The notes beneath the pieces were generated by a model. It did no database searches. It was given only the letters and a program-made list of their open reading frames with translations, and had not been told where the DNA came from. Positions 23,441 to 32,262 of a DNA stretch of 64,000 nucleotides are shown in pieces. Position 1 is the first letter of the stretch, and each line of letters starts with the position of its first letter. The DNA comes from Galbibacter kalidii. Lineage in GTDB: Bacteria > Bacteroidota > Bacteroidia > Flavobacteriales > Flavobacteriaceae. The position numbers were made by a program, and so were the translations under genes. The stretch is taken from positions 1-64,000 of the forward strand of contig NZ_JAPFGA010000008.1 of NCBI RefSeq assembly GCF_026241135.1, given 5' to 3'.

Positions 23441-24405
23441 CAGATAATTCCTTCTTTAATTAAGTCATGAAGATGTATGACTCCAAAATATTGTTCGTTC
23501 TTTTCCACTAAAAGTTGAGATATTCCATGCTCATCCATCACTTCAAGGGCTTCAACTGCCAAAATGCTAGATTCGACCTTTTTGGGGTTGACTGACATAA
23601 TGTCTTTTGCTTTCAGGCCATTGATATTGTCATATTTCCTAAGCATCCTACGGATATCTCCATCCGTAATCACTCCTATAATCTTTTTATCCTTAACCAC
23701 AGCTGTTACTCCCATAAGTTTTTCAGAGATTTCAACAATAACATCACGAACGTCACTGTCTTCCGTAACTTGAGGTTTAAGATTGGCCGTAGCGATATCA
23801 GAAACCCGAAGGTAAAGTTTTTTACCCAAAGATCCACCGGGGTGGTATTTTGCAAAATCTTTGCTGCTGAATCCTTTCATATCTAACAAACAAATGGCCA
23901 TGGCATCGCCCATGACGAGCTGTGCCGTTGTACTGGTTGTTGGGGCTAAGTTGTTGGGACAAGCCTCTTTTTCTACATAAGCGCTGATCACATAATTGGC
24001 TTGTTGTGCCAAATAAGAATCCTTGTTGGAGGTAAGGGCAATGAGTTTATTGGGACCTGATTTTATAAACGGGATCAAAGCTTTGATCTCTGTAGTGTTC
24101 CCACTTTTAGAAATACAGACCACAATATCATCTTTTAAAATGGTGCCGAGATCCCCGTGAATAGCGTCGGCGGCATGCATAAAAATGGCTGGGGTTCCGG
24201 TTGAATTAAAAGTGGCGACGATCTTGGTGGCTATGATCGCACTTTTACCAACGCCTGTCACAATAACCCTCCCTTTTGAGTTGTAAATAGACTCAATCGC
24301 TTCAGCAAACTCATCATCTATAAAAGAGGCAAGGTTTTTGATTGCATCACCTTCAGTTTCAATTGCCTTGATAGCATTGGCTATGATGGCACTTTTAGTG
24401 TTCAA
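23440..24405 (-). CDS. kdsD: D-arabinose 5-phosphate isomerase (KpsF/GutQ family)
   Basis: Converts ribulose 5-phosphate to arabinose 5-phosphate, the first step toward Kdo of lipopolysaccharide. The N-terminal SIS domain carries VIVTGVGKSAIIATKIVATF, SKSGNTTEIKALIPFIK and a conserved HAADAIHGDLG. Two CBS domains occupy about residues 205-320 (IADVxDGDIRR-type GVITDGDIRRMLRKY, and QLLVEKNEQYFGVIHLHDLI). The start is TTG at 24405-24403; no ATG suits the family N-terminus. It is the first gene of the operon with tatC, and it is divergent from recQ with 85 bp between them. Confidence 0.94.
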   Translation of the reverse strand: MNTKSAIIANAIKAIETEGDAIKNLASFIDDEFAEAIESIYNSKGRVIVTGVGKSAIIATKIVATFNSTGTPAIFMHAADAIHGDLGTILKDDIVVCISKSGNTTEIKALIPFIKSGPNKLIALTSNKDSYLAQQANYVISAYVEKEACPNNLAPTTSTTAQLVMGDAMAICLLDMKGFSSKDFAKYHPGGSLGKKLYLRVSDIATANLKPQVTEDSDVRDVIVEISEKLMGVTAVVKDKKIIGVITDGDIRRMLRKYDNINGLKAKDIMSVNPKKVESSILAVEALEVMDEHGISQLLVEKNEQYFGVIHLHDLIKEGII

Positions 24406-24490
24406 ATTTTAAATTTTTAGAATTTGTTAAAACTAAAGATTAATAGTATCTTTAGTAGTGCAAATGTATATAAAATAGTAAAACGAAAGA

Positions 24491-26692
24491 ATGAGTTCAG
24501 CTGAAATTGACTTGCAGGCAGCACTTAAACAATATTTTGGATTTAGTCAGTTTAAAGGTTTACAGGAAGGAGTTATAAAAAATATTGTGAATGATCGCAA
24601 TACGTTTGTAATTATGCCGACCGGCGGAGGAAAGTCGCTTTGTTACCAATTACCTGCTTTGGTAAAAGAAGGTACAGCTATTGTTATTTCACCATTGATT
24701 GCCCTGATGAAAAATCAGGTAGATGTCATTAGGGGGATCTCTTCTAATAAAGGTATCGCGCATGTATTGAATTCTTCACTCAATAAAACAGAAGTACGTC
24801 AGGTAATGGACGACATTAAAAATAGTGTCACAAAATTGCTGTATGTGGCTCCGGAATCACTTACCAAAGAAGAATATGTAGAATTTTTCAGAACCGTAAA
24901 GATATCGTTTGTAGCCGTTGATGAGGCACATTGTATTTCTGAATGGGGACATGACTTCAGGCCTGAATATCGAAATATACGCACCATCATACAGCGTTTA
25001 GGGGATGATATTCCTATTATTGCGCTAACGGCAACCGCTACTCCCAAAGTGCAAGAAGACATTTTGAAGAACTTAGGTGTTAGCAGTGCTGAAGTTTTTA
25101 AAGCATCGTTTAACAGGCCAAACCTATATTATGAGGTGCGTCCGAAGACGAAAAATGTAGATGCAGATATCATCCGTTTTGTAAAACAAAATGATGGGAA
25201 ATCGGGTATTATTTATTGCCTGAGCAGAAAACGTGTAGAAGAGCTGGCACAAACTTTACAAGTAAATGGCGTTAAAGCAGTTCCGTATCACGCCGGACTC
25301 GATGCAAAAACACGGGCCAAACATCAAGACATGTTCCTGATGGAAGATGTAGATGTTGTAGTGGCAACCATTGCCTTTGGAATGGGGATCGATAAACCGG
25401 ATGTGCGCTTTGTGATCCATCACGATATTCCAAAAAGTATAGAAAGTTATTATCAAGAGACCGGAAGGGCGGGACGCGATGGCGGAGAAGGCCATTGTCT
25501 TGCTTTTTATGCATATAAAGACATAGAAAAGCTCGAAAAATTCATGAGTGGAAAACCGGTAGCAGAACAGGAGATCGGACATGCTTTGTTACAGGATATG
25601 GTGGCCTATGCCGAAACTTCCATGTCGCGAAGAAAATACATACTTCACTATTTTGGGGAAGAATTTGATGATGTTAACGGTGAAGGAGCCGATATGGACG
25701 ATAATGTAAGGCACCCCAAGAAAAAACACGAAGCAAAAGACGATGTAGTTGATCTGTTGAAAGTTATTAAAGGTACCAAAGAAAAATATAAGGCCAAAGA
25801 AATTGTCAATACCCTTACAGGGAAGGTGAACGCACTGATAAAATCACATAAAACAGACGAACGTGATTTCTTCGGAATCGGAAAAGAGAAGGATGCAGCC
25901 TATTGGATGGCGTTGATCAGACAAGTGCTTGTTACCGGGATGTTGAAAAAAGAAATCGAGCAATATGGGGTTTTACATCTTATGGATCAAGGAAAAGCTT
26001 TTCTGAAACAACCGGAGTCTTTTATGATGACCGAAGATCATACTTATACCGATGCTGATGATGGAACGATTATAACAGCCGGGAAAAGTGGTGGTGCTGT
26101 GGCCGACGAAAAGCTATTGAAAATTCTGAAAGACCTCAGAAAACAACAAGCAAAGAAATTGGAGGTGCCGCCGTTCGTGATTTTTCAGGATCCTTCATTG
26201 GAAGATATGGCGCTTAAATATCCCATCAGCATGGAGGAAATCACCAATATTCATGGGGTGGGGGACGGAAAAGCCAGAAAATACGGTAAACCTTTTGTCG
26301 AGCTTATAAAAAGATATGTTGAAGAGAACGATGTCATTCGACCCGATGATATGGTGGTTAAATCAACCGGAGCGAACTCTGCTTTAAAACTCTATATGAT
26401 ACAAAATATAGACCGGAAATTGCCATTGGACGATATCGCGGCTTCCAAAGGATTGTCGATGGATAACCTTATTAAGGAAATGGAACAGATCGTCTATATG
26501 GGAACCAAACTCAATGTTGATTATTGGCTTGATGAGATTTTGGATGAAGATCAGCAGGAAGAACTGTACGATTATTTTTTAGAAGCTGAAAGTGATAAGA
26601 TATCATTGGCGATGGAAGAATTTGACGGCGAATATGAAGAAGATGAATTACGCCTGTACCGCATTAAGTTTATCAGTGATATAGCGAATTGA
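24491..26692 (+). CDS. recQ: ATP-dependent DNA helicase RecQ
   Basis: A 3'-5' helicase of recombination and repair. Walker A is [14 protein letters not shown], the DEAH box is [18 protein letters not shown], motif III is [10 protein letters not shown], and motif VI is [13 protein letters not shown]. The RQC-type region follows, but the usual four zinc-binding Cys are not evident between residues 370 and 410; instead there is a charged insert ([20 protein letters not shown]). An HRDC domain lies near residues 535-610 ([40 protein letters not shown]). The length is 733 residues, as in other Bacteroidota. Confidence 0.95.
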   Translation: MSSAEIDLQAALKQYFGFSQFKGLQEGVIKNIVNDRNTFVIMPTGGGKSLCYQLPALVKEGTAIVISPLIALMKNQVDVIRGISSNKGIAHVLNSSLNKTEVRQVMDDIKNSVTKLLYVAPESLTKEEYVEFFRTVKISFVAVDEAHCISEWGHDFRPEYRNIRTIIQRLGDDIPIIALTATATPKVQEDILKNLGVSSAEVFKASFNRPNLYYEVRPKTKNVDADIIRFVKQNDGKSGIIYCLSRKRVEELAQTLQVNGVKAVPYHAGLDAKTRAKHQDMFLMEDVDVVVATIAFGMGIDKPDVRFVIHHDIPKSIESYYQETGRAGRDGGEGHCLAFYAYKDIEKLEKFMSGKPVAEQEIGHALLQDMVAYAETSMSRRKYILHYFGEEFDDVNGEGADMDDNVRHPKKKHEAKDDVVDLLKVIKGTKEKYKAKEIVNTLTGKVNALIKSHKTDERDFFGIGKEKDAAYWMALIRQVLVTGMLKKEIEQYGVLHLMDQGKAFLKQPESFMMTEDHTYTDADDGTIITAGKSGGAVADEKLLKILKDLRKQQAKKLEVPPFVIFQDPSLEDMALKYPISMEEITNIHGVGDGKARKYGKPFVELIKRYVEENDVIRPDDMVVKSTGANSALKLYMIQNIDRKLPLDDIAASKGLSMDNLIKEMEQIVYMGTKLNVDYWLDEILDEDQQEELYDYFLEAESDKISLAMEEFDGEYEEDELRLYRIKFISDIAN

Positions 26693-26801
26693 TTTTTAAG
26701 ACTAAGATTTAAAGTTTAAAATTTAATGTTTAAGGTTTGTGTTTTCCTGATTGAAGTTAAAAAGTTTTGAAAATTCCAATATCCAAAGTACACTTGATGT
26801 A

Positions 26802-26882
26802 TGAAAGGGAAAATTGGCTCCTCCCTTCAGATGAAGGGAGGTGGATTATCCGCCCTAAGCGGATAAGACGGAGGGTTTGATG
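26802..26882. repeat. palindromic repeat pair downstream of recQ
   Basis: CTCCCTTCAGATGAAGGGAG is a hairpin, followed by a second one, TTATCCGCCCTAAGCGGATAA. These resemble the GC-rich palindromes seen elsewhere in the window. They lie between the convergent recQ and acetyltransferase genes and may serve as a terminator. Confidence 0.55.
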
Positions 26883-26949
26883 TCCCAAGTCATGGATAAA
26901 AAAGCAAGCCTTTATTTTACGTCCTGAAGTCTTAAGTCGTATAAACCAA

Positions 26950-27450
26950 TCAATTAGAAAGCTTGTAATAACGGTCGATACAGTTGTCTTGCTCGTTGTA
27001 AAACTCTTTGATGAGGTTGAAAGTAGAATCCAATATGCGTACAGAAGTAACATTGTTTTTATCAACATAGGCCACAACTTCTTTGATCTTTTTTACTTCA
27101 AAGGCATATTTAATGAGTCCGTTGGTGACTTCCTTTCCGTAGCCTTTTTTCCAATACTCTTTTAGAAGGCGATAACCTATTTCGTATTCTTCTTTTTCGT
27201 TTTTTACCAAGGCAACGGTTCCAATGAAATCAGAGGTTTCAGCAAGGGTAACCGCCCATACCCAAAAGTCGTTTTTCGGATTTTTGTAAAAATTCAGGAT
27301 GTTTTGAAGGTCTCTTTTGTTTTCTTCATATGAAAATGCTTTGCCGCTGATATATTTCATTACCGTTTGGTCGTTTTGCATCTTGTGGAAGAGTTTAAGG
27401 TCTTCCATGTTTAGTTTTCTTATCGTTAAACGACTGGTCCCGAATATCAT
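26950..27450 (-). CDS. GNAT acetyltransferase, RimJ/RimL type
   Basis: The start at 27448-27450 (MIFGTSRLTIRKLNMEDL) matches the RimJ/RimL N-terminus; 24 extra upstream codons look non-coding. Motifs: YEIGYRLLKEYWKKGYGKEV with the acetyl-CoA loop at KKGYGKE, GLIKYAFEVKKIKEVVAYVD, and NVTSVRILDSTFNLIKEF. It probably acetylates a protein N-terminus or an amine; the substrate is unknown. It stands alone and is convergent with recQ. It is unlike the shorter acetyltransferase at 200-643. Confidence 0.88.
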   Translation of the reverse strand: MIFGTSRLTIRKLNMEDLKLFHKMQNDQTVMKYISGKAFSYEENKRDLQNILNFYKNPKNDFWVWAVTLAETSDFIGTVALVKNEKEEYEIGYRLLKEYWKKGYGKEVTNGLIKYAFEVKKIKEVVAYVDKNNVTSVRILDSTFNLIKEFYNEQDNCIDRYYKLSN

Positions 27451-27567
27451 ACTGTAAAGGTATGACAAAAACTTAAGACGGTGAAAGCCTAAGAAATGAT
27501 CATTAGGGCAAGCATTATACAATCAAATCTAGATGAATCGGTTTTGAAACCATGTTCACAACAATTT

Positions 27568-27717
27568 ATTCCGCCCCGCCTAGGACGGGCTTAAAAGACC
27601 TTTTTATATACCCTTTTCTATTAATATTTCACCCCTAACGGGGTAAAGTCCGTAGGACTGGAATATTAATAGCAAAAAATAGGCTACAAATAAATTTAAG
27701 CCCCAGAGGGGCGGAAT
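27568..27717. repeat. ~150-bp nested inverted-repeat (MITE-like) element
   Basis: Outer arms: TTCCGCCCC...GGGCTTAA at 27569-27592 against TTAAGCCCC...GGGGCGGAA at 27696-27715. Inner arms: CTATTAATATT (27618-27628) against AATATTAATAG (27662-27672), enclosing CCCCTAACGGGG and GTCCGTAGGAC palindromes. The whole can fold into one cruciform. It fills most of the 374-bp gap between the GNAT gene and the S66 peptidase gene; a further palindrome, TCCGCCGTTGGCGGA, is at 27800-27814. There is no coding potential. Confidence 0.75.
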
Positions 27718-27824
27718 ATTTAATCAAGCAGGAAAGCTTTTCAGGTAAAATGTGATGTTTTTGCCCTGAAATGATCATGAATAAATTTTTAGTTTATTCA
27801 TCCGCCGTTGGCGGACTAAAAATT

Positions 27825-28898
27825 TTAAACAGATGAAACGCTGTTTTCCAATAATTTTATACTGAAAGAAGCGGTATTCAATGTCGCATTTATCCCTACC
27901 GGAAGCGTGATATTGTATTTAATGTGACCTATAGAATAGCCGTAGAGTGACGGAATATTCAAAGGTTTTATCCTATCCATAATGACTTCCTTTAAACTGA
28001 ATGTGACCGATCTTTTAGGTTCATCACAGCCTTTAAACACTCCCAAAACGATTCCTTTGGCATTTTTAAAGGTTTTGGAATCGAGAAGCTGTGTCAGCAT
28101 TCTGTCAATACGATACGGATCTTCATCAATTTCTTCTATAAAAACGATCTTATCGGTATAATCAACTTCAAAAGGGGTGCCCGTCATGGCCGACAGCAAA
28201 GAAAGGTTTCCGCCTACAAGTCTTCCCGTAGCAATCCCCGGATTTATAACATATTGATGAAATGTTGAATCTAATGTTTGTGCCGGATAAAATTTACTTT
28301 TTATTTCGATACTATTGTTCGCATTTGTAATAATCTGCTCCAAATGTTGACGGTTAAAATCATTGTTCAATGTAGTGCCCACCGGTCCGTGAAAGGTGAT
28401 CAATTTTGTACGTTGATAAATAGCATTCAGAAAAGCAGTAATATCGCTAAAACCCACAAGTACCTTCGGGTTTTGCTGAATGTAATCATAGTTTAATCCG
28501 CTAAGGATACGTGTACAGCCATATCCACCTCTTGCACAGATGATACCGTCTATATCCGGGTTGAGGAACATATGATGTACATCGGCGATACGCTCTTCAT
28601 CAGTATTGCTCAAATAACCGTGGTTTTCCAAAATCCTCGAAGTGTGATAGGACTTAAACCCCATTTTTTCCACTCGTTCTATAGCTTTATTCAAGGCTGT
28701 TTGCGAAAGCTCATATCCGGGTGCGATCAATCCTACAGTATCCCCTTTTTTCAGTTGTTTAGGAAGGATGATGTCATCTTCATTATTTTTGATCTGATGA
28801 TTTTTTAATGTGGATGGGGAAAAGCCCATTGCCGATGCCGGAAGTATTGAGATAGCCGAAGCTTGAATTCCTCGACCGATAAATTTTCTTCTGTTCAT
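27825..28898 (-). CDS. exported S66-family LD-carboxypeptidase with Tat-like leader
   Basis: Peptidases of family S66 cleave the L,D bond between residues 3 and 4 of murein tetrapeptides. Motifs: KGDTVGLIAPGY at the domain start, the nucleophilic Ser in LVGFSDITAFLNAI, the acidic FIEEIDEDPYRIDRML, and the catalytic His in YSIGHIKYNITLPVGI. The N-terminus NRRKFIGRGIQASAISILPA looks like a twin-arginine signal (RRKF). E. coli LdcA is cytoplasmic, so export here is unusual. The length is 357 residues including the leader. It is a single gene, with a gene-free stretch on both sides. Confidence 0.88.
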   Translation of the reverse strand: MNRRKFIGRGIQASAISILPASAMGFSPSTLKNHQIKNNEDDIILPKQLKKGDTVGLIAPGYELSQTALNKAIERVEKMGFKSYHTSRILENHGYLSNTDEERIADVHHMFLNPDIDGIICARGGYGCTRILSGLNYDYIQQNPKVLVGFSDITAFLNAIYQRTKLITFHGPVGTTLNNDFNRQHLEQIITNANNSIEIKSKFYPAQTLDSTFHQYVINPGIATGRLVGGNLSLLSAMTGTPFEVDYTDKIVFIEEIDEDPYRIDRMLTQLLDSKTFKNAKGIVLGVFKGCDEPKRSVTFSLKEVIMDRIKPLNIPSLYGYSIGHIKYNITLPVGINATLNTASFSIKLLENSVSSV

Positions 28899-29054
28899 TT
28901 TATCAAATTTTAGTCATCAATCAAAACTACTCATTTTTTTTGTTTTTAAGCTTTATCAACATTTCATCCCTAAAAAATTACAGCTCAGTCATTCTATTTT
29001 TAAATTATCGGGTTATTTGTGGAGATTTGAACCAACTAATCAAAATCAAGAGAA

Positions 29055-29246
29055 ATGTTACAGGTGATTTATAGTTTGTTGATGTTGTTGATGAACGTGA
29101 TGGAACAGGATTTTTTTGATGACACAACACAAGATTTTGACACGGAAAGGAGTATTGAGGACAATCGTTACGAGCCTGTTTTTGTGCAGGATCAAAACTG
29201 TGAAACTTTCATTACCTTTAAATCAGGGATGCTCAAACAATACTAA
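29055..29246 (+). CDS. small hypothetical protein, 63 aa
   Basis: A short frame with a plausible ribosome-binding region (AAGAGAAATG). The first 17 residues are hydrophobic (MLQVIYSLLMLLMNVMEQ), and the rest is acidic (DFFDDTTQDFDTERSIEDNR). It ends 19 nt before the kinase gene. It could be a real leader gene of the 2TM operon or a chance frame in the 5' region; no family is recognised. Confidence 0.4.
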   Translation: MLQVIYSLLMLLMNVMEQDFFDDTTQDFDTERSIEDNRYEPVFVQDQNCETFITFKSGMLKQY

Positions 29247-29265
29247 TAAGATTTAAACAAATACA

Positions 29266-30603
29266 ATGATAAAACTGATTAGGGAAATAGGGATAGCACT
29301 TTTTATAGGCGTGTTATTGTTTGTGGTCTTAAGCACTATCAATATTCTTAACGGGGAAACTATCACCTTTGATCGTTTTTTGCTTAAGGCTTTTTTGTTT
29401 ACTCAGGCATATACCATCTCCTTGTATTTGGCCAATAGTTTTTTTGTGAGGCTCCTTTACAAAAAGTATGAAAAAGAACTCTTTACATTCAGGTATGGGT
29501 GGATTTTTATTTTGGGTTCTATGTTGGTCTCTTTTGCCACTATATTTTTACTGAACTTTTTCTTTAAGACAGTTGTTGCCCAGCAAGGATTCCAAGAGTT
29601 TTATACCGGCGAGCAGTTTACGGATTATATACAACCTTTGATTATTTCAGTAATCATAGCCTTGCTTTTTTGGGCTTTTACTTATTACAGAACACGGCAG
29701 GAAACCAAAGTAAAAGAACAAAAAGTCATTGCCGGGGCTGCCACAGCCCGTTTTGATGCCTTAAAAAATCAGTTGGATCCACATTTTTTGTTCAATAGCC
29801 TGAATGTACTCACCAGTCTGATTGATGAAAATCCGGAAGCGGCACAGAAATTCACAACGGGATTATCCAAGGTGTACCGCTATGTGTTGGAGCAAAAAAA
29901 CAAAGAATTGGTGACCTTGGAAGAGGAACTTCAATTTGCCAAAGTTTATATGGGGCTGTTGCACATGCGTTTTGAAAACAGTATCGATTTTCAGGTTTCA
30001 GATAAATTGTTGAAGAGCGAAGCAAGAGTAGTGCCATTATCGCTTCAGCTTTTGCTGGAAAATGCGGTGAAGCACAATAAAGTTACGGCTTCAAAACCCT
30101 TGCAGATCACAATTTCCGAAGAAAACAACTATTTGGTGGTTTCAAACCATTTACAACCTAAAGAAGTGATCAAAAAAAGTAGTGGAGTAGGTTTGAACAA
30201 CATACGTCAACGTTACGGATTGCTCACAAACAGAAAAGTACTCATCGAGAAAACGCAAGAAGAATTTAAAGTCAAAATACCGATGTTAACAAAACAAGTC
30301 TCGACTATGGACACACAACAAGAAGCATATATCGATAACAAGCGCTACAAGCGCGCAAAAGAACGGGTGGAAAACATTAAGGGATTTTATGCGAACCTTA
30401 CCGCTTATTTGATAGTGATCCCCTGTCTTGCGTGGTTGAATTACCAAACGACAGGCTTTGATTTTCCTTGGGTTATCTTTCCGATTTTAGGCTGGGGTTT
30501 CGGATTAACAATGCACGCCATGGAAGCCTTTGGTTATAATCCTCTGTTGGGAAAAGGATGGGAAGAGCGGAAAATCAAGGAATACATGGAAAAGGATAAA
30601 TAA
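29266..30603 (+). CDS. LytS-type sensor histidine kinase with C-terminal 2TM domain
   Basis: The N-terminus has four membrane helices (about residues 7-150). The His_kinase domain follows, with the phospho-His in QLDPHFLFNSLNVLTSLIDE, then HATPase_c motifs (LLLENAVKHNKV as N-box, SGVGLNNIRQRYGL as G-box). After about residue 350 comes a fused 2TM domain (RAKERVENIKGFYANLTAYL, then LGWGFGLTMHAME and WEERKIKEYMEKDK). The same 2TM domain recurs in the next two genes. The LytTR regulator four genes along is the likely partner. Spacing inside the operon is 10-35 nt. Confidence 0.92.
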   Translation: MIKLIREIGIALFIGVLLFVVLSTINILNGETITFDRFLLKAFLFTQAYTISLYLANSFFVRLLYKKYEKELFTFRYGWIFILGSMLVSFATIFLLNFFFKTVVAQQGFQEFYTGEQFTDYIQPLIISVIIALLFWAFTYYRTRQETKVKEQKVIAGAATARFDALKNQLDPHFLFNSLNVLTSLIDENPEAAQKFTTGLSKVYRYVLEQKNKELVTLEEELQFAKVYMGLLHMRFENSIDFQVSDKLLKSEARVVPLSLQLLLENAVKHNKVTASKPLQITISEENNYLVVSNHLQPKEVIKKSSGVGLNNIRQRYGLLTNRKVLIEKTQEEFKVKIPMLTKQVSTMDTQQEAYIDNKRYKRAKERVENIKGFYANLTAYLIVIPCLAWLNYQTTGFDFPWVIFPILGWGFGLTMHAMEAFGYNPLLGKGWEERKIKEYMEKDK

Positions 30604-30630
30604 TTAAGACAATAAAAAAATCAACTGATC

Positions 30631-30942
30631 ATGGAAACTACAGATAAAGAAAAAAAATATTATGAAGCCAAAGAAAGGGTAGAGGAAATCAAGAAATTCT
30701 ACAGCAACCTGACATCCTATATCGTGGTAATTATTTTTTTGGCAATTATTAATTACTGGACAAACAGGATGACCTACCCTTGGTTTTTATGGGCAGCCGG
30801 AGGCTGGGGCTTAGGACTGATTTTCCACGGGGCAAAAGTATTTGGATGGAATCCCTTTTTCTCTAAAGATTGGGAAGAGCGAAAGATCAAGGAATATATG
30901 GATAAAGAAAAAGACGATTATTCATCTTCCCGATGGGAATAA
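30631..30942 (+). CDS. free-standing 2TM domain protein
   Basis: 103 residues with two membrane helices (YIVVIIFLAIINYW; FLWAAGGWGLGLIFHGAKVF) framed by charged ends. It repeats the C-terminus of the upstream kinase almost feature by feature: AKERVEEIKKFYSNLTSY, GWGLGLIFH, WEERKIKEYMDKE. It lies 27 nt after the kinase and 11 nt before the second copy. The domain occurs in Bacteroidota next to LytS/LytTR genes; its role is unknown, perhaps dimerisation with or regulation of the kinase in the membrane. Confidence 0.88.
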   Translation: METTDKEKKYYEAKERVEEIKKFYSNLTSYIVVIIFLAIINYWTNRMTYPWFLWAAGGWGLGLIFHGAKVFGWNPFFSKDWEERKIKEYMDKEKDDYSSSRWE

Positions 30943-30953
30943 AATAAAACATC

Positions 30954-31262
30954 ATGAGTTATACAGAAGAACAAGATAAATATAAAAAAGCACGGAAAAG
31001 GGTTCAAGAGCTAAAAGAGTTTTATTGGCATTTGGCAATCTTTATTATAATTAACAGCCATATTTTTGTAAATGTGTACATCGATACAGCAAGAAAAGGA
31101 GAAAGTTTCTGGCACTATACCACATTTATCACCTTTTTTTCCTGGGGAGTAGGACTCGCCGTACATGCATGGTGTGCATTGTGGAAACACCGGCTTTTCT
31201 CAAAGAAGTGGGAGCAAAAAATGATAGATCGTTTTATGCAAAAGGAAGCACGACAACATTAG
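30954..31262 (+). CDS. second free-standing 2TM domain protein
   Basis: 102 residues. The layout is the same as in the preceding gene: KKARKRVQELKEFYWHLAIF, a helix IIINSHIFVNVYI, FITFFSWGVGLAVHAWCALW, and the charged end KKWEQKMIDRFMQKEARQH. It is more diverged: WEERKIKEYM is replaced by WEQKMIDRFM. It sits 11 nt downstream of the first copy and 35 nt before the response-regulator ATG. It most likely arose by duplication of the 2TM domain. Confidence 0.87.
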   Translation: MSYTEEQDKYKKARKRVQELKEFYWHLAIFIIINSHIFVNVYIDTARKGESFWHYTTFITFFSWGVGLAVHAWCALWKHRLFSKKWEQKMIDRFMQKEARQH

Positions 31263-31297
31263 AAGTAATTTATAAGGTATAATTTTTGATTAAAGTA

Positions 31298-32053
31298 ATG
31301 AACGTAATTATCATAGAAGACGAAGCTCCTTCAGCAAGACGATTGGGGAGAATGTTGGAAAAACTGGATGTAGGGGTGGATAAAATACTGCATTCTGTTG
31401 AAGAGGCTGTCAATTGGTTTTCAAAAAACGCACATCCGGATCTTATTTTTTTGGATATCCAACTTTCTGACGGACTTTCTTTTGAGATTTTTGATACGGT
31501 TGAGGTAAAAAGTGCCGTAATTTTTACGACGGCCTATGATGAATATGCCCTGCAAGCGTTTAAACTGAACAGCATTGATTATCTGCTGAAACCCATAGAC
31601 GAAGAAGAATTAGCCAAGGCGATAGAAAAATATCGGGATTTCAAACCTGTACCGCAGGACCTTCAACTTGATTTTGACGATATAAAAAAGCTATTGATAA
31701 ATCCATTGGAAAGAGGTTATAAAAAGAGATTCAGCGTAAAGGTAGGACAGCACATTAAGCTAATACAGACAAGCGATATCGAATGTTTGTACAGTGAGAA
31801 TAAAGGAACCTACGCTTTTACCAACGAAGGTCGAAGCTATCTGTTGGACAACAGTCTGGAGGCGATGGAAAATGAATTGCATCCCGAAAAATTCTTTAGG
31901 GTAAGCCGGAAATTCTATGTGAATATTGATGCCATTGCAGACATTATCAATTATTCCAATTCCCGCTTAAAAATCAAACTAAATCACTTCAACGAACAGG
32001 AAATTATTGTAAGCCGGGAACGTGTTAAAGATTTTAAAGCGTGGTTGGAGTGA
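31298..32053 (+). CDS. LytTR-family response regulator
   Basis: The ATG at 31298 (MNVIIIEDEAPSARRLGRML) is the right start; a TTG 12 nt upstream adds non-family residues. The receiver domain has the acidic pocket EDE, the phospho-Asp in LIFLDIQLSDGLSF and the Lys in YLLKPIDEEEL. The LytTR DNA-binding domain is at about residues 145-250 (RFSVKVGQHIKLIQTSDIEC, FFRVSRKFYVNIDAI). It should be phosphorylated by the kinase at 29266. The target genes are unknown; LytTR proteins usually bind pairs of direct repeats. A perfect hairpin terminator follows at 32064. Confidence 0.94.
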   Translation: MNVIIIEDEAPSARRLGRMLEKLDVGVDKILHSVEEAVNWFSKNAHPDLIFLDIQLSDGLSFEIFDTVEVKSAVIFTTAYDEYALQAFKLNSIDYLLKPIDEEELAKAIEKYRDFKPVPQDLQLDFDDIKKLLINPLERGYKKRFSVKVGQHIKLIQTSDIECLYSENKGTYAFTNEGRSYLLDNSLEAMENELHPEKFFRVSRKFYVNIDAIADIINYSNSRLKIKLNHFNEQEIIVSRERVKDFKAWLE

Positions 32054-32063
32054 TGAGTATGTC

Positions 32064-32096
32064 AGACCAGTCAGGTTTTCAAAACCTGACTGGTCT
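32064..32096 (+). terminator. perfect 16-bp-arm hairpin terminator of the 2TM/LytTR operon
   Basis: AGACCAGTCAGGTTTT, one unpaired base (C at 32080), then AAAACCTGACTGGTCT: a perfect 16-bp inverted repeat beginning 10 nt after the LytTR stop codon. No long T-run follows, so it may also work as a repeat element. Confidence 0.7.
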
Positions 32097-32112
32097 TTGA
32101 CTCAATGTTTTA

Positions 32113-32232
32113 ATGTCACCTCGAGCGCAGTCGAGAGGTTTTGGACTTGGGCATTGGATGAGGTCTCGATAAGCTTCGCTTGGTATCTTCAATTCAAAAT
32201 ATATTTTGAATCTCGATAATGCTCGACCTGAC
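32113..32232. repeat. inverted-repeat element with CTCGAGCGCAGTCGAG-type palindrome
   Basis: Ends GTCACCTCGAGC (32115-32126) and GCTCGACCTGAC (32221-32232) are inverted copies with two mismatches. Inside are CCTCGAGCGCAGTCGAGAGG (32119-32138), GTCTCGATAAGCTTCGCTTG and CAAAATATATTTTG. It lies between two convergent genes and is not coding. Confidence 0.55.
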
Positions 32233-32262
32233 TTTACACAAATATTTGAAATTTAACTCCGT

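Noticed and set aside
29055-29246. calling the 63-aa frame with high confidence
   Set aside because: It has a good start context but no family or other support; kept only at low confidence.
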